Below, in pieces: positions 8,505 through 15,387 of a DNA stretch of 60,961 nt (position 1 is its first letter; each line of letters opens with the position of its first letter). The notes beneath the pieces were generated by a model. That model saw only the letters and a list, made by a program, of their open reading frames with translations, did no database searches and had not been told where the DNA came from. The stretch covers positions 1 to 60,961 of the forward strand of contig NZ_AOLM01000026.1 of the NCBI RefSeq assembly GCF_000337835.1. Reading direction: 5' to 3'. The DNA is from Haloferax sulfurifontis ATCC BAA-897 (GTDB lineage Archaea > Halobacteriota > Halobacteria > Halobacteriales > Haloferacaceae). A program made the position numbers and the translations under genes.

Positions 8505-8810
8505 ATGGTAGAACACGCCGCGCTCGCCGACCTCCCGCCGGTGATGCACGCGCCCGTCTTCGAGACCGACCGCCCGAAAACCGTCAGGCTCCGCCTCGAA
8601 GCCGGCGACGAGGTGCCGGCGCACTCCCACCCCGGCTTCGACATCGTCTTCCACGTCGTCGATGGCCGGATGGAACTCACCCTCGACGGCGAGACGCACG
8701 AGGTCGCGGCGGGAGAGCTGATGCGGTTCGGCGGCGACCGCGATATCTCGCCGCGCGCGCCGGTCGACTGTAGCGCGGTGCTCGTGTTCGCGCCGACCGC
8801 CGACGACTGA
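8505..8810 (+). CDS. Small cupin-domain protein
   Basis: A 101-residue single cupin barrel. Motif 1 is present as VPAHSHPGFDIVFHVVDGRMEL (His47, His49 and the acidic/His positions after them) and motif 2 as GELMRFGGDRDISPRAP. Motif 2 lacks the usual His, having Asp/Arg at the position of the last metal ligand, so the metal site may be incomplete. Small cupins range from metal-dependent dioxygenases to sensors, so no reaction is assigned. The NarO-like box 41 nt upstream makes it a member of the anaerobic regulon, and its neighbours suggest a role in NO or nitrite metabolism (inference). Confidence 0.8.
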   Translation: MVEHAALADLPPVMHAPVFETDRPKTVRLRLEAGDEVPAHSHPGFDIVFHVVDGRMELTLDGETHEVAAGELMRFGGDRDISPRAPVDCSAVLVFAPTADD

Positions 8811-8843
8811 ACCGCAGGGCCAACCGGCGGGCGAACGCCCACC

Positions 8844-9458
8844 TTACTCCGGCTCGCTCGACAGCCGCTCCAGTGCCGCCTCGAACTCCTCGGACAGCGA
8901 GACCGCACCCGACTCGTCGCCGTCGCGCTCACCCGTCGGCGACCCGGTATCGGGGACCGAGTCGTCCGTCTCCGCCTGCGCGTCAGCGGGGCCCATCGCG
9001 TCGAGTTCCGCGTTGATGGCGTCGGCCTGCTGGTGCATCGGTGCGACGCGGACCCGGACGCGGTCGTAGTCGTGGCGGTCGGCGAGGCCGTTCCACGCCC
9101 GGAACGCGCCGACGGTGAGCGTCTTCGACTGCGGGCAGAACGGCGTCGTCGGCGTGAACTCCGCGAGAAGGACCGACGGGTCGTTCCGGTCCTCCGCGTA
9201 GCGGAAGCCGGCGTCCGGGTGGCGTCGGTCGAGGTTCAGCCGCGCGAGGTTGTAGCCGAACGTCACGTCGTAGACGCCCCGCGCTTCGAACAGGTCGCGG
9301 GCGACCCGGTGGACGGCGACGTGGTCGTCGCCGTCGAGGACGCGGTGGCCGTCGAGAAAGGCGTCCGGGTCGGGCAGGTGCTCGGGGACGAACTGGTCGA
9401 TATCGTCGAAGCGGTCGGCCCGCGACCCGCCGCCGAACAGGGACGGAATGTCTGGCAT
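8844..9458 (-). CDS. Conserved haloarchaeal protein with a DUF59/MIP18-like cysteine motif
   Basis: 204 residues from the ATG at 9458; the longer frame to 9503 runs into the NarO-like box. A central region reads VYDVTFGYNLARLNLD, then LLAEFTPTTPFCPQSK, then DYDRVRVRVAPMHQQADAINAEL. The T-P-T-T-P-x-C-P element resembles the cysteine motif of DUF59/MIP18/PaaD-type Fe-S assembly factors. The C-terminal 60 residues are acidic, probably disordered, and end in a short helix. If the likeness is right, it could help mature Fe-S or metal centres for anaerobic enzymes. The assignment is from motif reading only, and a plain hypothetical protein remains possible. Confidence 0.6.
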   Translation of the reverse strand: MPDIPSLFGGGSRADRFDDIDQFVPEHLPDPDAFLDGHRVLDGDDHVAVHRVARDLFEARGVYDVTFGYNLARLNLDRRHPDAGFRYAEDRNDPSVLLAEFTPTTPFCPQSKTLTVGAFRAWNGLADRHDYDRVRVRVAPMHQQADAINAELDAMGPADAQAETDDSVPDTGSPTGERDGDESGAVSLSEEFEAALERLSSEPE

Positions 9459-9496
9459 AGTCCGAGGTAGGGTCGCCGCGGGCGTAGGCCCACCTC

Positions 9497-9508
9497 CGAA
9501 CACGTTCG
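9497..9508 (-). promoter_or_regulatory. NarO-like palindrome for the DUF59-like gene
   Basis: CGAACACGTTCG. The gap to the start at 9458 on the minus strand is 38 nt, the same as for several other genes of the island. Confidence 0.78.
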
Positions 9509-9618
9509 ACTCACCGTTCGGGGTGCGGCGCTCCGGCGGGGTTTAGATGCAGGTCGGTGGTGCGGTTGAAATCCGTAGTCAGTGGTAGTTTGTCGAGTCC
9601 GGATAGTTTGCCGAGTCC

Positions 9619-9644
9619 GTGCTGAATAGCGTGCGCGAGTCGGT
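9619..9644. repeat. Dispersed repeat copy B, left of the low-GC gene
   Basis: GTGCTGAATA-gcgt-GCGCGAGTCGGT. It matches copy A at 3984 in both arms, and copy C at 10325 in 21 of 26 positions with the same orientation and spacing. Copies B and C bracket the low-GC gene at 9668-10252. Confidence 0.5.
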
Positions 9645-9667
9645 CGTCCGAATCAGTAGATTGAGGG

Positions 9668-10252
9668 CTATTCTTCGATCGTGAGTGTATAGCTCCACTC
9701 AAACGCTTCCCATGCCGTGTCCGCTCTAGCTTTCGGCACAAATGATTCGGTAAAGCGGTGTTCCTCTGCGGGAAGACAGCCCATATCTTCGGGGCGATTG
9801 CTCACCCACTTGTCCATCGTGGCCTCCAATATTTCCCGCTCCGGGTAATGCAGTACGGTGTATTCGGTCTGAATGCACTCTCCCGCATCGAGTGACTGCC
9901 ATCTAAGCACGTCAGGAAGAACGAAGTGAACGAGATTCGTCTGCCAGCAACCCTCGACCGGGCGGTCCGGAATAATCTGTTCGTCTGTTCCAAAGGCGTG
10001 GTTCTGTACCTGACGGTCACTCGGAATGAGAACAAGCCATCCTTGGCCATCACTCCAAATACTGGAGTACGGCTGGATTGAGCCGAAGCCAACCGTTTGT
10101 GCTTCGGGGGAAAGGTTCTCAAATGAACTCCGAATCTGGGCAGGTGCATCGGATGAGAAATCCCGTAGCTTCTCAACGCTGAGCTGGAAGGGTTCCTTGC
10201 TGGGTTGAGAGCCTTCAGCAACCGTGATACGGGGGTAGCGCCCAGAAGCCAT
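9668..10252 (-). CDS. Hypothetical protein, low GC
   Basis: 194 residues from the ATG at 10252; GTTACTT (rc of 10276-10282) lies about 27 bp upstream as a TATA box, so I prefer this over the TTG at 10276. The protein is soluble, without signal peptide or membrane segment, and contains YSSIWSDGQGWLVLIPSD and a cysteine pair about 50 residues apart. I do not recognise a family. The gene is clearly poorer in GC and uses more A/T-ending codons than its neighbours. It breaks the denitrification island and lies between two direct repeats (9619 and 10325), which points to insertion by transfer. Confidence 0.6.
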   Translation of the reverse strand: MASGRYPRITVAEGSQPSKEPFQLSVEKLRDFSSDAPAQIRSSFENLSPEAQTVGFGSIQPYSSIWSDGQGWLVLIPSDRQVQNHAFGTDEQIIPDRPVEGCWQTNLVHFVLPDVLRWQSLDAGECIQTEYTVLHYPEREILEATMDKWVSNRPEDMGCLPAEEHRFTESFVPKARADTAWEAFEWSYTLTIEE

Positions 10253-10324
10253 AGCGAATAACGACGCCCCACTCAAGTAACATCATTGACCCAATTTTGT
10301 CGATTTGGGAAGGTCTAAGCGGGC

Positions 10325-10350
10325 GTACTGAATCGAGTGCGCGTCTCGGT
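10325..10350. repeat. Dispersed repeat copy C, right of the low-GC gene
   Basis: GTACTGAATC-gagt-GCGCGTCTCGGT, in direct orientation with copy B and five mismatches from it. Confidence 0.45.
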
Positions 10351-10464
10351 CACGAGACGGGAGGTGCTGATGGGGCGGGCTAAAGAGCGGTACAGACAGA
10401 GCGGACACGTCTCGGAACGCAAGTCACCGAAATATCGCAACGACAGAGGCCACTTCGGACGCAC

Positions 10465-10785
10465 TCACCTCCGATTTATCAATCGCTGTATCCGGTCGCG
10501 AACGTCGTCCGCGGAGTCGTAAATTTCGTTGTCAACCGAGGCGAGCACCTCGTCGACTGGTTTCGACCCACCTTGTGTTTCGACCTCGTAGTCGCCGTAG
10601 TTCTCGACGAGTTGCTCCGTTGTGGTCGGATAGTCCTGGATTTCGAGTGCATCGTCGAGGTCCCCGAGTTGCTCCCCGGGTTTGGGTTCGTCGGCGCGGT
10701 CACGCGCCTCTTGGAGCGCTCGCTCGCGTTGGCGCTGTTCTTCGTTGGCCGCTTGCTTATCTCGGCCCTGTTTGTCGTCTGGCAT
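10465..10785 (-). CDS. DUF5789-like small acidic haloarchaeal protein
   Basis: 106 residues from the ATG at 10785; CATTAT (rc of 10811-10816) about 28 bp upstream supports this start over the ATGs at 10794 and 10812. The N-terminal half is a highly charged helix (KQAANEEQRQRERALQEARD), followed by ALEIQDYPTTTEQLVENYGDYEVE and a C-terminal helix DVRDRIQRLINRR. This layout is that of DUF5789 proteins, which are common in haloarchaea and have no known function. It stands just downstream of nirK on the same strand but has its own promoter and no NarO-like box. Confidence 0.65.
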   Translation of the reverse strand: MPDDKQGRDKQAANEEQRQRERALQEARDRADEPKPGEQLGDLDDALEIQDYPTTTEQLVENYGDYEVETQGGSKPVDEVLASVDNEIYDSADDVRDRIQRLINRR

Positions 10786-10887
10786 CCTTGGCATTTTGAA
10801 AGCGAACGCCATAATGCTGTGGTCGCTTCAACAGAGACAGATAGAAAAACAGCGGTCAGTCGGTGAGTACCGGTCGGCCCGGTGGGA

Positions 10888-11967
10888 CTACTGCGGGTCA
10901 GGGTCGGGGTCGAATATCTCGAGGTCCTCCGGGCCCTCGGCGCGGACGACCGCCATACAGCCCTTGCGGACGACGCGGGACAGCGAGTGGTCGACGAGCT
11001 TGAAGTCGCCGGGGACGGGCGAGCTCATCGTCGCGATGGTCGTGCTCCCCGGCGGCACCTGCCGCGTCTGGATGTGGGTCTGCGGCTCGGTCGTCAGCGA
11101 CCCCTCGGGATAGAGCGTCTCCCAGACGCTCCCGATGGGGTGGAAGCTACTGGAGAGGTTCGGTCCGCCGTCGACGAAGTACACCCGGACCGTCTCGCCG
11201 GTGCCGACCGTCGCGGCCGGTCCCCGGCCGTCGGGCGTCCACGCGTACTTCTCGCCGTTCATGAGGACGTACGTCGGCTCCTCGTTCCGCATGGCCTCGT
11301 AGTCGAATGCGTGCTGGCCCTCCTCGCCGGCGTCCTTGTCGGTGTAAAGTTCGTGCTGGCCGAGGTATATCTCGTGGTCGACCTCCGGCAGTCCCTCTGG
11401 CGGCTCGACGAGGATGAGGCCGAACATCCCGGCGCTGATGTGCATGTCCATGTTCGGCACGGCGCAGTGGTAGATGTACGCGCCGGGATAGGTCGCCTTG
11501 AACCGCAGGTGCGCCGTCTCGCCGGGGTTCGTCATCGTCGCTTCCGCGCCCCCGCCGGGGCCGGCGACGGCGTGGAAGTCGACGTTGTGCGGCATGGTGT
11601 TCTCCTCGGGGTTCTCGAACGTCAGGTTCACCGTGTCTCCCTGCCGAACGCGGACGAGCGGGCCGGGCACCTGCCCGTTGTACGTCGTGTAGGTGAACGT
11701 CACGCCGTCTTCGACCTCCGCGGTCACCTCCTCCGGCCGGAGCGTCACGTCGACCTCCGCGGGCTCGCTCCGGTCGATGGGGCCCGGGATGTCCGTCGGG
11801 CCGGCCGCGACTTGGTCGACCAGGTTCGTCGAACCCTGCCGTGTCGGTTCCCCCGTCTCGTCGAGCGACTGCGCGGTCGTCGGTGCCTCGGTCGCACAGC
11901 CGGCGAGCGAGGCGGCGCCGCCGAGTCCGAGCCACTGGAGCGTCCGCCGCCGAGTCGTAGATAGCAT
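10888..11967 (-). CDS. nirK: Copper-containing nitrite reductase
   Basis: 359 residues from the ATG at 11967, which is preceded by GGAGGGAG, a good ribosome binding site. The N-terminus has a Tat motif (TTRRRTLQWLG) and a lipobox LAGC (Cys24), so it is exported folded and probably lipid-anchored. Copper ligands are visible: His127-x-x-Asp130-x-His132, His167-Cys168, His176 and Met181, then SSFHPIGSVW and LVDHSL for the second-domain His residues. It reduces nitrite to NO outside the membrane, with electrons probably from the nearby halocyanins. The 5' region holds an imperfect NarO-like box, a separate perfect dyad and a TATA box. Confidence 0.95.
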   Translation of the reverse strand: MLSTTRRRTLQWLGLGGAASLAGCATEAPTTAQSLDETGEPTRQGSTNLVDQVAAGPTDIPGPIDRSEPAEVDVTLRPEEVTAEVEDGVTFTYTTYNGQVPGPLVRVRQGDTVNLTFENPEENTMPHNVDFHAVAGPGGGAEATMTNPGETAHLRFKATYPGAYIYHCAVPNMDMHISAGMFGLILVEPPEGLPEVDHEIYLGQHELYTDKDAGEEGQHAFDYEAMRNEEPTYVLMNGEKYAWTPDGRGPAATVGTGETVRVYFVDGGPNLSSSFHPIGSVWETLYPEGSLTTEPQTHIQTRQVPPGSTTIATMSSPVPGDFKLVDHSLSRVVRKGCMAVVRAEGPEDLEIFDPDPDPQ

Positions 11968-12006
11968 GTTGTCTCCCTCCGGTTGAATCGAGTGCCCGGA
12001 CACGGG

Positions 12007-12012
12007 TATAAA
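12007..12012 (-). promoter_or_regulatory. TATA box of nirK
   Basis: TATAAA on the plus strand, read as TTTATA on the minus strand. It places the start site near 11983 and gives a short leader containing the Shine-Dalgarno sequence. Confidence 0.6.
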
Positions 12013-12029
12013 CGGACAATGGTTGTCCG
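12013..12029. promoter_or_regulatory. Perfect dyad CGGACAA-tgg-TTGTCCG upstream of the nirK TATA box
   Basis: A 7-3-7 inverted repeat directly abutting the TATA box and unlike the NarO-type palindrome. It is a candidate operator for a second regulator of nirK. Confidence 0.55.
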
Positions 12030-12045
12030 GTTTGGAGACGCGCTC

Positions 12046-12057
12046 CGAACATCTTCG
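12046..12057 (-). promoter_or_regulatory. Imperfect NarO-like box of nirK
   Basis: CGAACATCTTCG has one arm mismatched (GTTCG to CTTCG). It lies 78 nt from the nirK start and about 33 bp from the TATA box, much farther than in the other promoters. Confidence 0.55.
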
Positions 12058-12135
12058 CGAGCCGTACCACGCCGTGAGACGCCGCGAAGCGCGACCGCTA
12101 TCGAGCGCGTGAATACAGAGAAGACGAACGGGGGT

Positions 12136-12288
12136 TCAGTCGTCGCCGACGAAACGGTCGCGGCGGTACCGACACTGCTCGCAGAAGAACTGCGCGACCC
12201 CCGCCGGCTGTGTGCCGGTGAAGGCCATTTTCGTGCCGCAGTCGGGGCACCATTCGGAGTGGGTGGTATTCGTGTGGTCTGAACTCAT
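12136..12288 (-). CDS. 50-residue zinc-ribbon microprotein
   Basis: A short frame that reads MSSDHTNTTHSEW, then CPDCG, an 18-residue linker, then CEQC and a basic/acidic tail RYRRDRFVGDD. Two CxxC knuckles make a typical single zinc ribbon. GTTATTAC at 12311-12318 sits about 27 bp before the ATG at 12288, the usual leaderless spacing, so the gene is likely expressed on its own. It has no NarO-like box. Small CPxCG zinc-finger proteins are numerous in Haloferax and some affect stress or swarming, but this one has no known role. It lies between nirK and a DUF2249 gene on the same strand. Confidence 0.75.
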   Translation of the reverse strand: MSSDHTNTTHSEWCPDCGTKMAFTGTQPAGVAQFFCEQCRYRRDRFVGDD

Positions 12289-12406
12289 ACCACGTACAAA
12301 CGCCCGGGGTGTTATTACATTAACGATTATGCCAAATTAGGCTCGGTTGATACGTCTCGGGGCGCAAGCGGCGTAGAGACCGGCGCTGGAGGGGTAATAC
12401 CGGACG

Positions 12407-12430
12407 TGAGTCGGCGCAGTCGCCGACTCA
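12407..12430 (-). terminator. Stem-loop at the end of the DUF2249 gene
   Basis: TGAGTCGGCG and CGCCGACTCA form a perfect 10-bp stem with a CAGT loop, overlapping the stop codon of the gene at 12428. There is no clear T-run after it. Confidence 0.5.
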
Positions 12431-12688
12431 GGGCACCCAGATTGCGGTGGCGACGCCGTCGTCTCGTTCGGCGGAGCAGTAGGCGAACCCCCGGTCGTCG
12501 AGCTTCGGGTAGAGGAACTTCGGCTCGCGGTCGTTGAGCTGGACGAACACGGTCTCGCCGTCGAGGTCGGCGAGGCGGTTCATCGTCTCCGTGAGCGGTT
12601 CCGGCGGCGGCAACTCCCGCACGTCGAGGAAGTCGACCGCTCGGTCGGTCGGTGCGTCGAGTCTGTCGAGGTACGCCTCGTGCTCCAT
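12428..12688 (-). CDS. DUF2249 domain protein, second copy
   Basis: 86 residues from the ATG at 12688. The core reads DFLDVRELPPPEPLTETMNRL, then DGETVFVQLNDREPKFLYPKLDDRGF, which matches the DUF2249 pattern of the protein at 6364 (VRDLPP..., LNDHDPKPLFYEM). A single Cys (AYCSAE) is not shared by the first copy. It is divergently transcribed from the radical SAM gene, and each has a NarO-like box. The upstream in-frame stretch to 12835 crosses both boxes and is not translated in my view. Function is unknown; the domain recurs beside NO and anaerobic metabolism genes. Confidence 0.82.
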   Translation of the reverse strand: MEHEAYLDRLDAPTDRAVDFLDVRELPPPEPLTETMNRLADLDGETVFVQLNDREPKFLYPKLDDRGFAYCSAERDDGVATAIWVP

Positions 12689-12726
12689 ACCAAAGCCGTG
12701 GGGGCGACAGCGCAGGAAGCTCACCC

Positions 12727-12738
12727 CGAACGTGTTCG
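12727..12738 (-). promoter_or_regulatory. NarO-like palindrome CGAACGTGTTCG of the second DUF2249 gene
   Basis: Its edge is 38 nt from the start at 12688. It forms a pair with the box at 12763; the two are 24 bp apart. Confidence 0.78.
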
Positions 12739-12762
12739 TCTCGGTTCCCCCGGCCAGTCGGC

Positions 12763-12774
12763 CGAACACGTTCG
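12763..12774 (+). promoter_or_regulatory. NarO-like palindrome CGAACACGTTCG of the radical SAM gene
   Basis: It ends 45 nt before the ATG at 12820, slightly more than in other promoters of the set. Confidence 0.75.
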
Positions 12775-12819
12775 GGGCGTCGCTCACCTCCCGCGCCCTC
12801 GAACCACCCGGCCAGAGCC

Positions 12820-13992
12820 ATGTCTCGACCGCCACACGTCGACACCGATACGAACGCGGGAAGTGACGCGGACGCGCCGCCGACGGCGACCGCCCCGGCT
12901 GACCCGTCGAGCATCGACACCTCGCGGCGGCCGTTCGTCCTCGTCTGGGAGGTGACGCAGGCGTGCGACCTCGCGTGTGACCACTGCCGGGCGGACGCGA
13001 CGCCCGCGCGACACCCCGACGAACTGACCTCCGCGGAGGGAACGCGCCTGCTGGAACAGGCCCGCGAGTTCGGCCCCGGACAGCTCGTCGTCCTCTCCGG
13101 CGGCGACCCGCTGGCCCGCCCCGACCTCGTGGACCTCGTCGAGTACGGCACCGACCTCGGCCTCCGGATGACGCTCACCCCGAGCGGAACGTCGTCGCTG
13201 ACGCCCGAAACGGTCGCCGACCTCGCCGACGCGGGCGTCAGGCGCATGGCGCTCAGTCTCGACGGCGCGACGGCGGCGTCGCACGACGCCTTTCGAGGCG
13301 AGGACGGGAGCTTCGAACAGACCGTCGCGGCCGCCCGCGCGGCCCGCGAGGCCGGCCTCCCGCTCCAGATAAACACGACCGTCTGCGCCGAGACGGTCGC
13401 CGAACTCCCCGCGCTCTGCGACCTCGTGGCCGACCTCGGGGCGGTGCTCTGGTCGGTGTTCTTCCTCGTTCCCGTCGGGCGCGGACGCGTCCTCGACCCG
13501 ATATCTCCCGAGCGCGCCGAGCGCGTCATGGAGTGGCTGACCGAGGTGAGCGAGGACGCTCCCTTCGGCGTCAAGACGACCGAAGCGCCTCACTACCGGC
13601 GGGTCGCCATCCAGCGCCGGCGGGACGCGAGCGACGCCCCCCCGACCGACGGCATCGGCCGCCGGCTCGGCATCACCGCGGGCGACGGGTTCGCCTTCGT
13701 CAGCCACACCGGCGAGCTGTTCCCGTCGGGCTTTCTCCCCGCGTCCGCCGGCAACGTCCGCGACGGCGGGCTCGTCGAGCGATACCGCGAGAGCGACCTC
13801 TTTCGGTCGCTCCGGGACCGCGACGCCCTCGGCGGGAAGTGCGGCGCGTGCGAGTTCCGCCACGTCTGCGGCGGCAGTCGCTCGCGGGCGTACGCCCACA
13901 CCGGCGACCCGCTGGCCAGCGACCCGCTCTGTGCGTACGTCCCCGCCGAATACGACGGCCCGATGCCGACGACTCGGTCGGCGGGCGACTGA
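12820..13992 (+). CDS. ahbD: Radical SAM/SPASM enzyme, AhbD/NirJ-like (candidate heme synthase)
   Basis: 390 residues from the ATG at 12820. The radical SAM cluster is C49-x3-C53-x2-C56 (TQACDLACDHC), followed by LVVLSGGDPLARPDL for SAM binding. A C-terminal SPASM region (GKCGACEFRHVCGG and a late DPLCAY Cys) binds auxiliary Fe-S clusters. AhbD decarboxylates Fe-coproporphyrin III to heme in the oxygen-independent siroheme route used by archaea; NirJ-type relatives act on heme d1. NirK here is a copper enzyme, so heme d1 is not needed, while NorB needs heme, which favours AhbD. The alternative is a peptide maturase acting on the CGCGG protein at 17789. The symbol is given from memory of Haloferax annotation. 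Confidence 0.75.
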   Translation: MSRPPHVDTDTNAGSDADAPPTATAPADPSSIDTSRRPFVLVWEVTQACDLACDHCRADATPARHPDELTSAEGTRLLEQAREFGPGQLVVLSGGDPLARPDLVDLVEYGTDLGLRMTLTPSGTSSLTPETVADLADAGVRRMALSLDGATAASHDAFRGEDGSFEQTVAAARAAREAGLPLQINTTVCAETVAELPALCDLVADLGAVLWSVFFLVPVGRGRVLDPISPERAERVMEWLTEVSEDAPFGVKTTEAPHYRRVAIQRRRDASDAPPTDGIGRRLGITAGDGFAFVSHTGELFPSGFLPASAGNVRDGGLVERYRESDLFRSLRDRDALGGKCGACEFRHVCGGSRSRAYAHTGDPLASDPLCAYVPAEYDGPMPTTRSAGD

Positions 13993-14025
13993 CCCTCGGA
14001 AAGTGGCGGCGCGCGGGAGCCACCC

Positions 14026-14037
14026 CGAACACGTTCG
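14026..14037 (+). promoter_or_regulatory. NarO-like palindrome CGAACACGTTCG of the halocyanin gene
   Basis: It ends 39 nt before the ATG at 14077. GATAAC immediately after it may act as a weak TATA element. Confidence 0.78.
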
Positions 14038-14076
14038 GGATAACCGCTTGCATCCGTCGCCGCCGAGGTGTAGCTG

Positions 14077-14631
14077 ATGACGCGCGACACAACCTTCACG
14101 AGACGGCGCTTTACGGCACTGACTGCGACGGCGGCGCTGTCGACGGCGCTCGCCGGCTGTTCCGGCTCCGGCGACGACGCCGCGAACGCGGCCGAAGCGG
14201 ACGGGGGCGGCGCGACGACCGCCGAATCGACCGCCGAATCCGGCGGCACGACCGGCGGCGACGACGGTTCCGGCGACGGGAGCGCCCCGCAATTCGACGG
14301 CTGGTTCGACAACGTCGACAACTACGACGGCGTCTCGGACGAGACCGGGAGTTCGACGGTGACGGTGACGGTGGGTGCGCAAGCCAACGGCGGGGCGTTC
14401 GGCTTCGGCCCGGCCGCCGTTCGCGTCTCACCGGGCACCACAGTCGTCTGGGAATGGAACGGCGAGGGCGGCTCGCACAACGTCGCCGCCGACGACGGCT
14501 CCTTCGAATCGGAGTTGGCGGGCAGTAGCGGCCACACGTTCGAACACACCTTCGAGGAGGCCGGGACGTACACCTACGCCTGCACCCCGCACGAGACGCT
14601 CGGGATGAAGGGCGCGGTCGTCGTCGAGTAG
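14077..14631 (+). CDS. Halocyanin (blue copper lipoprotein)
   Basis: 184 residues. It has a Tat signal (TRRRFTALT) and lipobox LAGC (Cys28), then an acidic/Ser/Gly linker and one plastocyanin-like domain (about 95-184). The copper ligands are visible as His134 (GGSHNV), Cys169 (YACTPHE), His172 and Met177. Halocyanins carry single electrons at the outer face of the membrane. Placed between the radical SAM gene and norB, and behind a NarO-like box, it is the likely electron donor to NirK. The start codon fits the box spacing. A T5 run just after the stop could end the transcript. Confidence 0.92.
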   Translation: MTRDTTFTRRRFTALTATAALSTALAGCSGSGDDAANAAEADGGGATTAESTAESGGTTGGDDGSGDGSAPQFDGWFDNVDNYDGVSDETGSSTVTVTVGAQANGGAFGFGPAAVRVSPGTTVVWEWNGEGGSHNVAADDGSFESELAGSSGHTFEHTFEEAGTYTYACTPHETLGMKGAVVVE

Positions 14632-14646
14632 CGTCCGACCGCGTCG

Positions 14647-14651
14647 TTTTT
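14647..14651 (+). terminator. T-tract after halocyanin gene
   Basis: TTTTT about 15 nt past the stop, followed by TTTT at 14659, which is enough for archaeal intrinsic termination. The assignment is tentative. Confidence 0.4.
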
Positions 14652-14723
14652 CGGTCTGTTTTCGCCCGTCGTCGGTTCTTCACCGCCCGCGAGCTTCATC
14701 TCCCGGTGCGCCGAATCTCTCGT

Positions 14724-15257
14724 ATGCCTCGGTCCTCGGTCCTCGCCGCCGCGCGCCGCCGCCCGTCGCTCACGTTCGCCCTCGCGGGCGGCGCGTTCGC
14801 GCTCTGGTACGTTCTCGCCGACCCGGTGACCGCGCTTCTGACCGGCGGCGACCCGGCCGTCCCCTCCGGACCGACGGCGGTGCTCGTCGTCGGGGGGTTT
14901 CTCGGCGGCGGTCTGCTCGCCAGCCTGCTCTGGCGGCGACTCGGCGGGCCGAACTCCCGCGTCCGCGGCGCGCTCGTCGGCGGCCTCGTGGGGTTGCTCG
15001 CGCTCCCGGTCCCGATGTACCTGCTCGAACTCGCGGTGGTCGTGATGGAGGGCAATCCATTCGAAACGCCGGTCGGGGTGGGGGCGGTGGCGGCGCTCGT
15101 GAGAGGTGTGGTCCTGTTTCTCGTCGTTCCGCTGTTCCTCGGGGCGCTGGGCGTGATTGCGACGCTCGGCGGGACGGTCGTCGTCGGGGCCGTGACGGGG
15201 TTGGTGCTCGCGTGGGAGAGTCGGGAGTCCACCGGCGGTGAAAAATCGGGAACGTGA
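14724..15257 (+). CDS. Hypothetical membrane protein, four to five TM helices
   Basis: 177 residues from the ATG at 14724; the GTG at 14706 is less likely. Hydrophobic helices are visible at about 16-35, 50-70, 80-110 and 120-165, rich in Gly, Val, Leu and Ala, with no charged catalytic motif. I do not recognise a family. There is no NarO-like box before it, and a spacer of 92 bp separates it from halocyanin. It ends 130 bp from the end of the convergent norB gene. It could be a passenger of the island or be expressed by read-through. Confidence 0.6.
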   Translation: MPRSSVLAAARRRPSLTFALAGGAFALWYVLADPVTALLTGGDPAVPSGPTAVLVVGGFLGGGLLASLLWRRLGGPNSRVRGALVGGLVGLLALPVPMYLLELAVVVMEGNPFETPVGVGAVAALVRGVVLFLVVPLFLGALGVIATLGGTVVVGAVTGLVLAWESRESTGGEKSGT

Positions 15258-15387
15258 ATCAGCCGTCAGTGGCTCTGTTGAATTCCGCTTCTTCGACGGG
15301 TCTGGCGCGACAGTGACGCGTGCGCGTACAACAGAAGTCGGTCTCAACAAGCGAGCAGAAAAGAAGCGGTTCGACAGCGCTCGCCCG

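Noticed and set aside
15258..15387. Insertion-sequence remnant between the genes ending at 15257 and 15388
   Set aside because: GTGGCTCTGTTGAAT looks like some haloarchaeal element ends, but there is no matching partner repeat or transposase sequence nearby.
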